A DNA stretch of 64,000 nt from Thiorhodococcus drewsii AZ1 (GTDB taxonomy: Bacteria > Pseudomonadota > Gammaproteobacteria > Chromatiales > Chromatiaceae). The DNA is taken from contig NZ_AFWT01000011.1 of assembly GCF_000224065.1 (NCBI RefSeq), forward strand, positions 96,062-160,061, written 5' to 3'. Position 1 is the stretch's first letter, and each line of letters starts with the position of its first letter. This document shows, one piece after another, positions 8,569 through 17,653 of the stretch. The position numbers and the translations under genes were made by a program. The notes below the pieces were generated by a model. The model was not told the DNA's origin. It saw nothing but the letters and a program-made list of their open reading frames with translations, and ran no database searches.

Positions 8569-10935
8569 ATGCAGACATCGACACGGGGAATCTTCCTGCC
8601 CTCCTTGCTTGCGATGGGGGTGGCCATGGCGACTCAGGCCCAGGCCGATACCGGCTGGAATGGGGTATCAGCCACGATTTCCGACCTGAGATCCGGTGAG
8701 GTTGGCGCGCGCTTTCAGCGCATCGCGACGTTCGGCAACTATCTGAACCTCGATGCGGAGGATCTCGACGAGGAGACCGTCTCCGAAATCGTCGCCGCCA
8801 CCAAGGATGGCGAGACGCTCGTCTATACCGACAGCCCGGGCGAGTCGATTGGGTTCGTCGATATCAGTGATCCCACCAAGCCGATGCCACTCGGCCGTGT
8901 TGCGGTGGGCGGCGAGCCGACCTCGGTCGATGTGATCGGCAACCTGCTGGCACTGGTCGCGGTCAACACGAGCGATGATTTCCTGAATACCAGCGGCCGA
9001 CTGCTGGTGGTGAACATTCCGCGACAGACCCTTGTCGGCTGGATCGAGCTCGACGGTCAGCCGGATTCCATCAAGATCAGCAGCGATGGCGACTATGCCG
9101 CCATCGCTATCGAGAACGAGCGTAACGAGGAGGCGACGGTCGACGGCGTTGAGGGCGGTCTGCCGCAGGATCCGCCCGGCTATCTGGCGATCGTCGATAT
9201 CCATGGCACGGATCCGAGCGGCTGGAATCTGCGTCGCGTGGAACTGACCGGTCTCGCCAGCTACGGCAGCAGCGATCCCGAGCCCGAATTCGTCGACGTC
9301 AACGCACAGAATCAGGTGATCGTCTCGCTTCAGGAGAACAATCATCTGGTGGTCGTGGATCTGCCGAGCGGCGAGATCCTCAAGGACTTCGACGCTGGCG
9401 CGGTGGATCTCACCGGGGTCGACGCCACGGAGGACGGCATCATCTCGCTCACCGAGACGCTCGACGGCGTTGCGCGCGAACCGGATGCCGTGTCCTGGGT
9501 GCCCCTGGATCCGCGCGGCGACAGCCATTTGATCGCGACCGCCAACGAGGGCGATCTCTTCGGCGGCAGTCGTGGCTTTTCGCTCTTCGATCCGAAGCTC
9601 GGAGGCGACCCGCTGGTCTTCGACAGCGGGGCCTCGCTCGACGCCATCGCGGCCCAATTCGGTCACTATCCAGAGGACCGCTCCGAGAACAAGGGGAGCG
9701 AGCCGGAGGCGGTCGAGTTCGGCCGCTTCGGCCGCCAGGACTATCTCTTCGTGGGATCGGAGCGCGGCAGCTTTGTCGCCGTCTACAGGATGAACCAGGG
9801 ACAGCCGGAGTTCTTCCAGCTTCTGCCGGCACCGCTCGGTCCAGAGGGCCTGCTGGCGATCCCGTCGCGCAATCTGCTCATCGCCTCGGGCGAGAAGGAC
9901 GATCCTTCGTACGGCGTGCGCTCGAGCATGATGATCTATCAGCTCAAGCGCGGCAGACCGGACTATCCGCAGATCCTCTCAGCAGACGACGGCACCGGCG
10001 CACCGATCACCTGGGCGGCGCTTTCCGGGATGGTTGCCGACCCCAACGATTCGAACCGACTGTTCGCCGTTTGGGACTCCTTCTTCTCCGAGAGCCGCAT
10101 CCTCACCATCGACGTCTCACAGTCCCCCGCCGTCATTACGGACGCCATGACCATGAGCGGCGGCACCGGCAACTATGACCCTGAGGGTATCGCCATTGCG
10201 CCGGACGGTAGCTTTTGGATCGCCAGCGAGGGCAACAAGGACGACTCGCGCCCCAACCGCTTGCTGCAGGTCGACTCCAGCACCGGCACGGTCCTGCAGG
10301 AGATCGGTCTGCCGAGCGAAATTCTCGCCTGTCGCGCGGCCTCCGAGGAGACCGCGACGCTTGGTTCGGGCTTCGAGGGGCTCGCGGTTCAGGGCGATGC
10401 CTCCGGGTACCGTCTGCTGGTCGCCCAGCAGCGCGGCTGGAACTACACCACCTCGGCCTGTGAGGATCTGGATGACGATGCCGGTGGGCTCGATGCCAAC
10501 GGCCAGCCGCTACGGACGCGGATCTGGACCTATGATCCGGTCAGCGGCGACTGGGGCCACATCGGCTGGGAATTGGCGGCGGTTCCGGAGCATGCGAGCT
10601 GGGTCGGTTTGTCCGAGATCAGTGCCATGCCGAACGGCGCCTATGTCCTGATCGAGCGCGACAACCGCTCCGGCGATTTCGCCGTGACCAAGAACCTGGT
10701 CGAAGTGAGCGCGGCCGCCATGACCGATGGTCTGATTTCCGCGTCGGAAAAATCGACCTTCGATCTCATCCCCAGCCTCAAGGCCACCAACGGCTGGATG
10801 ACCGACAAGCCGGAAGGCGTTGCCGTCACCCGTCGAGGGCGCGTCTATCTGGTGACCGACAACGACGGTGTCGATGGCTGGTCGGGTGAGACCTGGTTCC
10901 TCGACCTGGGTCGTTATCCGCGTCTCTTCGACTGA
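8569..10935 (+). CDS. Secreted esterase-like activity of phytase family protein
   Basis: I choose the ATG at 8569 because it opens a signal peptide (MQTSTRGIFLPSLLAMGVAM, ending AQA-D). The frame can be extended to 8353, but that part looks non-coding. The mature protein of about 765 residues has a beta-propeller look: repeated blocks such as GFVDISDPTKPMPLGRVAVG, SIKISSDGDYAAIAIENE, LVVVDLPSGEIL and LFVGSERGSFVAVYRMNQG. The C-terminal half carries features of the phytase-like esterase family (YDPEGIAIAPDGSFWIASEG, EGLAVQGD, PEGVAVTRRGRVYLVTDNDG). Members are periplasmic or secreted proteins annotated as phytase-like or alkaline-phosphatase-like. The probable job is hydrolysis of organic phosphates outside the cytoplasm, consistent with the possible Pho box upstream. 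The activity is not proven. Confidence 0.8.
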   Translation: MQTSTRGIFLPSLLAMGVAMATQAQADTGWNGVSATISDLRSGEVGARFQRIATFGNYLNLDAEDLDEETVSEIVAATKDGETLVYTDSPGESIGFVDISDPTKPMPLGRVAVGGEPTSVDVIGNLLALVAVNTSDDFLNTSGRLLVVNIPRQTLVGWIELDGQPDSIKISSDGDYAAIAIENERNEEATVDGVEGGLPQDPPGYLAIVDIHGTDPSGWNLRRVELTGLASYGSSDPEPEFVDVNAQNQVIVSLQENNHLVVVDLPSGEILKDFDAGAVDLTGVDATEDGIISLTETLDGVAREPDAVSWVPLDPRGDSHLIATANEGDLFGGSRGFSLFDPKLGGDPLVFDSGASLDAIAAQFGHYPEDRSENKGSEPEAVEFGRFGRQDYLFVGSERGSFVAVYRMNQGQPEFFQLLPAPLGPEGLLAIPSRNLLIASGEKDDPSYGVRSSMMIYQLKRGRPDYPQILSADDGTGAPITWAALSGMVADPNDSNRLFAVWDSFFSESRILTIDVSQSPAVITDAMTMSGGTGNYDPEGIAIAPDGSFWIASEGNKDDSRPNRLLQVDSSTGTVLQEIGLPSEILACRAASEETATLGSGFEGLAVQGDASGYRLLVAQQRGWNYTTSACEDLDDDAGGLDANGQPLRTRIWTYDPVSGDWGHIGWELAAVPEHASWVGLSEISAMPNGAYVLIERDNRSGDFAVTKNLVEVSAAAMTDGLISASEKSTFDLIPSLKATNGWMTDKPEGVAVTRRGRVYLVTDNDGVDGWSGETWFLDLGRYPRLFD

Positions 10936-10946
10936 AGCAGACCCTG

Positions 10947-10980
10947 ATCGGAGGTCCCGCCCCGCGTCGGGGCCTCCGAT
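10947..10980 (+). terminator. Hairpin after the phytase-like gene
   Basis: Inverted repeat ATCGGAGG / CCTCCGAT at the ends with an inner CCCCG-CGT-CGGGG stem, beginning 12 bases after the stop codon. It is a strong GC stem but lacks a following T run, so it may be a Rho-assisted or 3'-stabilising structure. Confidence 0.5.
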
Positions 10981-11320
10981 GGCACGACCGGGCGGGTTGG
11001 ACTGAATACCCGGTGGATATATTTCGTCAGTGCTGTAGCATATCCCTCGGCTACGCAATGTGGCCGATTGGATCGGCACCCTCGTGTGCCACATCAAGAC
11101 GGCGGCTTCTGACCGCCAACTCAATCACAGTCTCTGTGTTCAGCGCGGGTCTTCGCCCGCACGACACGACGCAGCATCCGCGTCGATCGATCGTTCGTAT
11201 CTTCTGGAGTCTCGAGCATTCGCGTGCCTTGACTTCGCACAAACAGGGATGGCGTGTGCCTGCTCGGCATGCGTCTTTCGCTGATTGCATTTCCATTCCA
11301 TTGACGGGAGTCGAGATCGC
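10981..11320. other. Upstream region of the betaine operon, no gene seen
   Basis: About 340 bases between the hairpin and the glycine/sarcosine methyltransferase start. Open frames here on either strand have no protein-like features and overlap the flanking gene. The stretch should contain the promoter of the betaine operon. I could not recognise a glycine or SAM riboswitch core in it. Confidence 0.35.
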
Positions 11321-12139
11321 ATGATCAATACAGCAGTCAAACAAGAATTCGGGTCGAACCCACTCAAGGTTCGCGACACGAATCACTATCAGGCCGAGTA
11401 CGTTCATTCGTTCGTCGATAGATGGGATCAGCTGATCGATTGGGACCGCCGGGCCGAGAGCGAGGGCGACTTCTTCATCCGTCTCCTCCAGGAGCAGGGC
11501 GCCAGGAAGGTGCTGGACGTTGCGACGGGGACCGGTTTCCACTCGGTCCAGCTGCTCAAGGCCGGTTTCGAGGTGACCAGTGCCGACGGCAGCCCGGTCA
11601 TGCTCGGTAAGGCGTTCGAGAACGCGCGCAAGCGCAACCATATCCTGCGGACCGTGCATGCCGATTGGCGCTGGCTCAATCGCGACGTTCACGACTATTA
11701 CGACGCGGTCATCTGTCTCGGCAACTCCTTCACCCACCTGCACGATGAGAAAGATCGGCGCAAGGCGTTGGCCGAGTTCTATGCGACGCTGAGGCACGAC
11801 GGCGTGCTTATCCTCGATCAGCGCAATTACGACGCCATCCTCGACCACCAGATCGAGCCACGCCATAACTTCTATTATTGCGGTGATAACGTCCGTGCCA
11901 CCCCAGAGCACATGGATGACTCGCTGGCGCGCTTCCGCTATGAATTCCCGGGCGATGAGGTCTTCCACCTCAACATGTTCCCGCTGCGCAAGCAGTATAT
12001 GCAGCGTCTGTTACACGAGGTCGGCTTCCAGCGCGTCACCACCTATGGCGACTTCAAGGAAACCTACCGCGAATCCGAGCCCGACTATTTCATCCACGTT
12101 GCTGAGAAGCGTTACATCGAAGGGGGTGACGAGGAATGA
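11321..12139 (+). CDS. Glycine/sarcosine N-methyltransferase (betaine synthesis, step 1)
   Basis: SAM-dependent class I methyltransferase of 272 residues. It matches the bacterial GSMT enzymes that convert glycine to sarcosine and dimethylglycine. The start at 11321 (MINTAVKQEFGSNP) has a GGGAG ribosome site upstream. Family features include the N-terminal YQAEYVHSFVDRWDQLIDWD, the SAM-binding motif VLDVATGTGFHS (about 61-72), SADGSPVMLGKAF, and the GSMT-typical ICLGNSFTHLHDEKDR and ILDQRNYDAILD. The length fits the stand-alone GSMT of halophilic phototrophs. The downstream dimethylglycine methyltransferase overlaps by four bases (ATGA), so the pair is translationally coupled. The product, glycine betaine, is a compatible solute against salt stress. 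Confidence 0.92.
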   Translation: MINTAVKQEFGSNPLKVRDTNHYQAEYVHSFVDRWDQLIDWDRRAESEGDFFIRLLQEQGARKVLDVATGTGFHSVQLLKAGFEVTSADGSPVMLGKAFENARKRNHILRTVHADWRWLNRDVHDYYDAVICLGNSFTHLHDEKDRRKALAEFYATLRHDGVLILDQRNYDAILDHQIEPRHNFYYCGDNVRATPEHMDDSLARFRYEFPGDEVFHLNMFPLRKQYMQRLLHEVGFQRVTTYGDFKETYRESEPDYFIHVAEKRYIEGGDEE

Positions 12140-12978
12140 GCGCAACCTATTCCAACGTGGTCGAGACGGCACGGACCTATTACAACAGCGAGGATGCGGA
12201 CAACTTCTACTTCCATGTCTGGGGAGGGGAAGACATTCACATCGGTCTCTATGAGAGCACCGATAGCCCGATCGCCGAATCCAGCCGCCGCACTGTCGAG
12301 CGCATGTCTACGAGCGTGCAAGGGTTGGGCCCGGAGACCCGTGCGCTGGATCTCGGCAGCGGTTACGGTGGTGCGGCGCGGTATCTGGCGAAGACCTTCG
12401 GCTGCAGCGTGACCGCGCTGAACCTCAGCGAGCGCGAGAACGCGCGCAATCGCGAGATGAGCCAGGAACAGGGTGTCGGTCACCTGATCGAGGTCGTCGA
12501 AGGCAGCTTCGAATCCGTCCCGGCGCCGGACGCCTCCTTTGATCTGGTGTGGTCGCAGGACGCGATCCTGCACAGCGGAGAGCGCGATCAGGTCATCCGT
12601 GAGGCGGCTCGTGTTCTGCGTCCCGGGGGCACGCTGATCTTCACCGATCCCATGCAGGCAGACGACTGCCCGGATGGCGTTCTGCAACCGGTCTACGACC
12701 GCATCCATCTCGACTCGCTCGGTTCAATCGGCTTCTATCGCGCGGCTGCGGCTCGTCATGGTCTGCAGGAGGTTGAGGTTATCGAGCTGACGCCGAATCT
12801 GATCGTCCACTATGCCCGAGTCCAGCAAGAACTCGAACGGGTTCGGTCCGACCTCGACGGCCTGGTTTCCGAAGCCTATATCGACCGCATGCTGGCCGGA
12901 TTGGGCCATTGGGTCGAGGCCGGAGAGAAGGGCTATCTGAGCTGGGGCATTCTGCACTTCAGTAAGCCGAGCTCCTGA
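12136..12978 (+). CDS. Sarcosine/dimethylglycine N-methyltransferase (betaine synthesis, step 2)
   Basis: Class I SAM methyltransferase of 280 residues. It matches the SDMT enzymes that convert sarcosine and dimethylglycine to glycine betaine. Features are an N-terminal YYNSEDADNFYFHVWGGEDI, diagnostic of the family, the SAM motif ALDLGSGYGGAARYLA, VVEGSFESVPAPDASFDLVW, and the post-motif block VLRPGGTLIFTDPMQADDCP. It shares an ATGA overlap with the upstream GSMT gene, so both enzymes should be made together. With glycine and SAM they are sufficient for complete betaine synthesis. A G+C-rich hairpin follows before the converging phosphoesterase gene. Confidence 0.92.
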   Translation: MSATYSNVVETARTYYNSEDADNFYFHVWGGEDIHIGLYESTDSPIAESSRRTVERMSTSVQGLGPETRALDLGSGYGGAARYLAKTFGCSVTALNLSERENARNREMSQEQGVGHLIEVVEGSFESVPAPDASFDLVWSQDAILHSGERDQVIREAARVLRPGGTLIFTDPMQADDCPDGVLQPVYDRIHLDSLGSIGFYRAAAARHGLQEVEVIELTPNLIVHYARVQQELERVRSDLDGLVSEAYIDRMLAGLGHWVEAGEKGYLSWGILHFSKPSS

Positions 12979-12987
12979 TCCCGAGGC

Positions 12988-13008
12988 GCGGCGGGCTTGG
13001 CTCGCCGC
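12988..13008. terminator. Short hairpin between convergent genes
   Basis: Nine-base-pair stem GCGGCGGGC / GCTCGCCGC (one G-U pair) with a TTG loop, between the SDMT stop and the converging phosphoesterase stop. It has no T run, so it is only a probable terminator. Confidence 0.4.
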
Positions 13009-13041
13009 CCGGACGAAGCGCGGTTCAATCCGGGGATGCCG

Positions 13042-13854
13042 TCAAGGCAAATTGCTGTCGCTTCGGTCGGACGTCCATCCCATCGCGGTGCGCTCGAATT
13101 CCCAGCGCTTGGCCACGTTGAAACGCGTGCCATCCCAACGCATGGCGTCGATGCGGATCTGCCGCGTCGACGCCTCGATCCGATTGAAGGCGTTCGGTTC
13201 GCCCTTACGACGCCTTGAGATGGCGGTGCCGGCTTGTGCGACGACGATCCCATGGGTCGTTCCTGCATCGCTCTGGTGCAGGTGTCCGCCGAGAATGAGG
13301 TCGATCCTGGCCGAACGCAGTCCGCCCAATACCTCCTGCGCACGACCGACGAGTCCGCGTCGACGCATGGCGTCGGACAGTAGGAAGGGATGGTGTGCGA
13401 CCAGGATACGCATTGCATCGGGTTCGGCGGCACTGGCGAGCCGCACGACGCGCCCTAATTGATCCAGATTGATCCGACCTCGCGACCAGTCCAGGTGTAG
13501 CCCCCAGCGCCGCGCGGTCTTGACCCCGATCGCAATGAATTCCTGTCCTGCAATGCTGGATTCCAATTCCTCCGAGATGTGTCTGCGCCACATCCGCCAG
13601 GGATGGATGAAGCGGCGCCATGGACGCCAGCCGGGCAGGTCGTGATTGCCCGGCACCACCAGCAAAGGCTCGGGGAGCATGCGGATGAATTCGGCTGCGG
13701 CGGCGAATTCGCGCGGTCGGGCGTGCTGAGTGAGATCGCCGCTTAGTGCGACCAGTGTGGGTTCCATTCGCCGGATCTCGGTACTCAATGCCTCGGCCAG
13801 GCGCGGCAGATGGGTCCCGAAATGCAGATCTGAGATGTGAGCGATACGCATCAT
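13042..13854 (-). CDS. Calcineurin-like metallophosphoesterase
   Basis: Cytoplasmic two-metal phosphoesterase of 270 residues. All family metal-ligand motifs are visible in order: IAHISDLHFG (D9, H11), LSGDLTQ, VPGNHDLPGW, AHHPFLL and GGHLHQSD. It belongs to the 3',5'-cyclic-nucleotide phosphodiesterase/YfcE-like class, but the substrate is not defined by these motifs. Two ATGs in a row (13854, 13851) could serve as start. Its start lies 15 bases downstream of the stop of the DAG-kinase-like gene on the same strand, so the two probably form an operon. This co-location with a lipid kinase is common and suggests a role in phospholipid or phosphate metabolism. Confidence 0.88.
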   Translation of the reverse strand: MMRIAHISDLHFGTHLPRLAEALSTEIRRMEPTLVALSGDLTQHARPREFAAAAEFIRMLPEPLLVVPGNHDLPGWRPWRRFIHPWRMWRRHISEELESSIAGQEFIAIGVKTARRWGLHLDWSRGRINLDQLGRVVRLASAAEPDAMRILVAHHPFLLSDAMRRRGLVGRAQEVLGGLRSARIDLILGGHLHQSDAGTTHGIVVAQAGTAISRRRKGEPNAFNRIEASTRQIRIDAMRWDGTRFNVAKRWEFERTAMGWTSDRSDSNLP

Positions 13855-13869
13855 GCTGAAAAGAGCGGC

Positions 13870-14844
13870 CTAGCCGCGAGCAGAGGGATCAGGTCGGGGG
13901 ACCAGCATTGCGACGCGGCGCGGTTCGATGCGGAATCGGAGCGGCGTTTTCAAACGCCGGATCTCGCCATCCAGCATGACGCTAATCGTGCCGCGCCCGG
14001 AGATGGACAGGCTCGCCTCGGTGGCGGCGGTGGTCAGCACGGCATCGTCGGCCTGCCAATTGCCCAGCATCAGTCGAGTGAAGAGACGTGTGAGTTCGCG
14101 AAAGGTTGCCTTGCGGACCGCATAGATGCCGAGCACGCCGGCATCGAGGTGCGTCCTCTGGAGCAGTGTGCCGAACGCGCTGTCGAGTAGATTGTTGGTG
14201 ACCACCACCGTGTGCGAGTGCAACCGTTCGGAGTCCTTCTCCGTGACAAGTCGCATGCGCCGATGCGGATAGATCCGAAGGAGCTTCAGGCCGCGCCAGA
14301 GCAGTTTGGGCCAACGGCTCCAGGGTGCCGTGTATCGTTCGCGCTCGCGTTCGCGTCCCACGAGAGTCCCGACGCCGATCATGCAGGCGCAGAGAAAGGG
14401 CTGATCGTTGACCTGGCCCAGATCCAGGGTCTGGACGCGGGCTTCCAGCAGGGTCTGGATGGCTGCATCCATATCGAGCGGGATACCAAGATCCTTGGCC
14501 ATCCAATTCATGGTGCCGCGCGGGAGGATACCCAGTGGTATGGAGCACGGACCGAGGGCCTCGACGACGCTCAGCAAGGTGCCGTCGCCGCCCGCAACGT
14601 AGATGGCGCGGACATCTTCGTCGAGCCTGTTGTGCAGACGTTCGGCGAGCCCTTGCGGCCCGAATGGAATGATCTGGATTCGGATGCCGCGTTCGCTCAG
14701 GCGGTGCTCCAGCAGATCGAGCAGTGGATCGACGCCGCTCGCATCGGCGTTGCCCGATGCTGGGTTGATGACGACGAGGATGCGGGATCCTTTCATGTCG
14801 AATGCCGTCTCGGTCGATGTCTCGATAGTGCGTGTCGCAAGCAT
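13870..14844 (-). CDS. Diacylglycerol/sphingosine kinase family protein
   Basis: Protein of 324 residues with the DAGK catalytic domain in its N-terminal half: ILVVINPASGNAD, IYVAGGDGTLLSVVEAL (the GGDGT nucleotide-binding motif) and PLGILPRGTMNWMAKDLGIP. In this variant TMN replaces the usual TxNDFA. The C-terminal beta-sandwich domain holds VVTNNLLDSAFG and a conserved DGE at about 295. The start at 14844 has a strong GAGAGG ribosome site; a start at 14796 would remove 16 residues. The protein has no membrane helix and would phosphorylate a lipid at the inner membrane surface. It is the first gene of a two-gene minus-strand unit with the phosphoesterase. Confidence 0.87.
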   Translation of the reverse strand: MLATRTIETSTETAFDMKGSRILVVINPASGNADASGVDPLLDLLEHRLSERGIRIQIIPFGPQGLAERLHNRLDEDVRAIYVAGGDGTLLSVVEALGPCSIPLGILPRGTMNWMAKDLGIPLDMDAAIQTLLEARVQTLDLGQVNDQPFLCACMIGVGTLVGRERERERYTAPWSRWPKLLWRGLKLLRIYPHRRMRLVTEKDSERLHSHTVVVTNNLLDSAFGTLLQRTHLDAGVLGIYAVRKATFRELTRLFTRLMLGNWQADDAVLTTAATEASLSISGRGTISVMLDGEIRRLKTPLRFRIEPRRVAMLVPRPDPSARG

Positions 14845-14993
14845 GCCCTCTCTCTAGGGGTGGAGTGAACCGCTACACTTGAGAGTGGTGGTCCACAGGC
14901 GTTGATGTTTGGGGCGTGACCCTGACTCTGCCAAGTACCCAGCGTACGCCTGTCCGGCGCATGGCTTACCACACTGCATGAGGGATCGAATCG

Positions 14994-17444
14994 ATGACGA
15001 CGCCCCCTAATGCCATCACAGATGCTATCGGTCTTCGATTGCAGTGCGACCTGCTCGACAGGGTGCGCGATGGACTGATCGTGGTGGACATCGTTGCTGG
15101 CCGGATCCTCTTTGCCAATAGCGTCGCCTGCCGTTTGCTCGCGACCAGCAAGTCCCATCTGCTCGGAACCCGTGTCGAACATCTGTCTATCTGGCCGGAA
15201 CGCCGGTTTTTCCAGGACGCCGTCGACATCTTGAGCAAGGCCGACGCGGAACAACAGGTTGCGCTCGACGTGCCTCGTGACGACAACCCGCTTGAGATTC
15301 GACTGAGCCGATTTGCGAGCGGCGATGCCGACCTACTCCTGATGACTGTCTGCGATCCGCATGACCGTCTTCAATCAGAGACCGCTCTGCGTGAGAGCGA
15401 GGCGCGCTTTCGCGGCATCCTGGAACAATTGCCCGCGATCGCCGTACAGGGCTATGACGAGCAACGTCGGGTGACCTTCTGGAATCAAGCGAATGAAGGC
15501 ATCTACGGCTACCGTCCGGACGAGGCCCTAGGACAACGGCTGGAGGATCTTATCATCCCGGAGCCGATGCGCGATGGCGTGGTCAGAGATGTCACTGACT
15601 GGTTGGAGCGTGATATCCCGATCCCGTCCTGTGAACTGACGCTGCGTCGCAAGGACGGCTCGCCGGTGAGGGTCTACTCAACCCATGTGATGCAGTGCAA
15701 CAGCTCGGGTCGCAAGGAGATGTTCTGTGTCGATCTGGATCTGAGTCCAATCCGTGCCGCCGAGGAACGTTTGCGGCTTGCCGGCACCGTTTTTGACAGC
15801 ACGGCGGAGGGCATCTTTTTGACCGACCCCGGTTCGCGCATCGTCGAGGTCAACCGCGCCTTTACCGAGGTCACCGGCTACCTGCGCGAGGAGATCATCG
15901 GCAAGCCGTTGTCGTCGTTCAAATCCGGGTGCCATCGGCCGACGTTTTTCCAGGCCATCCGCCGCTCGTTGGCTGAAAATAACCACTGGCGTGGAGAGAT
16001 CTGGGTCCGTTTCAAGGATCGCAGTATTCATTCGGCATTGGTCAATCTCAGTCGGGTCGAGAACGAGCAGGGACAAACCACGCATTACGTCGGAGTCTTC
16101 TCCGATAACAGCATGGTCAAGAATTGGCAGGAACGGCTCGACTTCCTGATCCATCATGACGCCCTGACCCATCTGCCCAACCGCGTGCTTTTCGAAGCGC
16201 GTCTGGATCATGCGATCCGCCGAGCCGAGCGAGATCAAGACCATCTCGCCGTCCTGTTCATCAACCTCGACCGCTTCAAGGGAATCAACGACAGCCTGGG
16301 ACATCCAGGCGGAGATCGGCTGCTGTGCGAGGTTGCCAAGCGTCTGCGCGACGGGCTGCGCCGCGACGATACCCTTGCCCGCTTCAGTGGTGACGAGTTG
16401 ATGGTCATCATCGAGGATATGGCCGACGATGCGGACGCCGGCCGGATCGCTGGAAATCTGCTGAATACCATCGTGCGTCCCTTCCAGATCGGTGGACGCG
16501 AGATCTTTATCACCGCGAGCATCGGTGTCGCGCTCTATCCGCGCGATGGCGGCGCAAGCACAAGCCTGGTCCGCAATGCCGGCTTCGCCTTGCGGCAGGC
16601 CAAAAAGGCCGGCGGAAACGGTTACGCCTTCTATACCGATGCGCTGACCGAGGACGCCAGGAGCTATGCCCTGCTCGAAAACGGCTTGCGCCGAGCGGTC
16701 AGGACCGATGAGTTGCGTTTGTACTACCAGCCTCAGATCCGTCTCGGCAGCGGCGAATTGATCGGACTCGAGGCACTGATCCGTTGGGAGCACCCCGAGT
16801 TGGGGTTTCTGCTGCCGGGGCGTTTCATCCAGATCGCGGAGGAGAGTGGCATTATCGCGGCCATTGGGGAATGGGCGCTCCACAGCGCTTGCGCTCAGGC
16901 CCGGTCATGGCTCGACAGTGGGCTCGAATTCGGACGGGTCTATGTCAATGTCGCCCATTCTCAGATCCATCGCGGCGACCTGCATCGTGTCACGCGACGG
17001 ATTCTCGACCAGACCGGTCTGCCCGCCGAGCGTCTGGGGCTTGAGATCACCGAGGGCGTGGCCATGGAACGCGGCACCGACTCGATCATCGCCGAGTTGG
17101 ACCGACTCAAGAGCGATAACGTCGGTCTCGCCATCGACGATTTCGGTACCGGCTACTCTTCGCTGTCGCGATTGAAACAGTTGCCGGTCGACCAACTCAA
17201 GATCGATAGCTCGTTCGTCCGCGATATCGGGGGCGGTGGTCGCGACCTCGACATCGTGCGCGCGATCATCACGCTCGGCCATACGCTCGACCTCGAGGTG
17301 CTCGCCGAAGGCATCGAGACCCAGGAGCAGCATGCCTTGCTGCTCGCCGAGGATTGCCGATTCGGCCAAGGCTTCCTCTATGCCAGGCCCATGCCTCCGG
17401 AAGCCCTGTCCGGATGGCTCAAGGACTGGTTGCCTGCAGTCTAG
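14994..17444 (+). CDS. PAS-GGDEF-EAL protein, probable c-di-GMP phosphodiesterase
   Basis: Soluble signalling protein of 816 residues. Three PAS-type modules occupy about residues 15-120, 135-255 and 260-375. A GGDEF domain (about 385-545) follows, in which the active-site motif reads SGDEL at 465-469 instead of GGDEF. It is therefore probably catalytically inactive and may bind GTP as a regulator. The C-terminal EAL domain (about 565-810) is intact: E593-A594-L595 in GLEALIRW, then EITEGVAM, AIDDFGTGYSSLSRL and LAEGIETQEQ. Net activity should be hydrolysis of c-di-GMP. It has its own transcription unit and lies divergently from the lipid-kinase-like gene. Confidence 0.9.
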   Translation: MTTPPNAITDAIGLRLQCDLLDRVRDGLIVVDIVAGRILFANSVACRLLATSKSHLLGTRVEHLSIWPERRFFQDAVDILSKADAEQQVALDVPRDDNPLEIRLSRFASGDADLLLMTVCDPHDRLQSETALRESEARFRGILEQLPAIAVQGYDEQRRVTFWNQANEGIYGYRPDEALGQRLEDLIIPEPMRDGVVRDVTDWLERDIPIPSCELTLRRKDGSPVRVYSTHVMQCNSSGRKEMFCVDLDLSPIRAAEERLRLAGTVFDSTAEGIFLTDPGSRIVEVNRAFTEVTGYLREEIIGKPLSSFKSGCHRPTFFQAIRRSLAENNHWRGEIWVRFKDRSIHSALVNLSRVENEQGQTTHYVGVFSDNSMVKNWQERLDFLIHHDALTHLPNRVLFEARLDHAIRRAERDQDHLAVLFINLDRFKGINDSLGHPGGDRLLCEVAKRLRDGLRRDDTLARFSGDELMVIIEDMADDADAGRIAGNLLNTIVRPFQIGGREIFITASIGVALYPRDGGASTSLVRNAGFALRQAKKAGGNGYAFYTDALTEDARSYALLENGLRRAVRTDELRLYYQPQIRLGSGELIGLEALIRWEHPELGFLLPGRFIQIAEESGIIAAIGEWALHSACAQARSWLDSGLEFGRVYVNVAHSQIHRGDLHRVTRRILDQTGLPAERLGLEITEGVAMERGTDSIIAELDRLKSDNVGLAIDDFGTGYSSLSRLKQLPVDQLKIDSSFVRDIGGGGRDLDIVRAIITLGHTLDLEVLAEGIETQEQHALLLAEDCRFGQGFLYARPMPPEALSGWLKDWLPAV

Positions 17445-17653
17445 AACCGGTCGGGGTCGTAACCTGGCTGCAGCGCAGCGGAACCCATGTCGTAGGATGG
17501 ACGTAGAGTGGAAATCGGCTTGATCTTTGCTTTTAATTATTCAGTCAGCGCTGTCTCGCGCAGACTGGATTGGAGCGTCCTGATGAGGATGTGGGCAGGC
17601 TTGCCTGCTTCCAGGCGACTCCATTGGGTCAACCAATAGATCAAATTGTCGCC

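Noticed and set aside
11051..11968. Long minus-strand open frame opposite the glycine/sarcosine methyltransferase
   Set aside because: It is a high-GC antisense shadow; the plus strand has the full family motifs and the antisense product has none.
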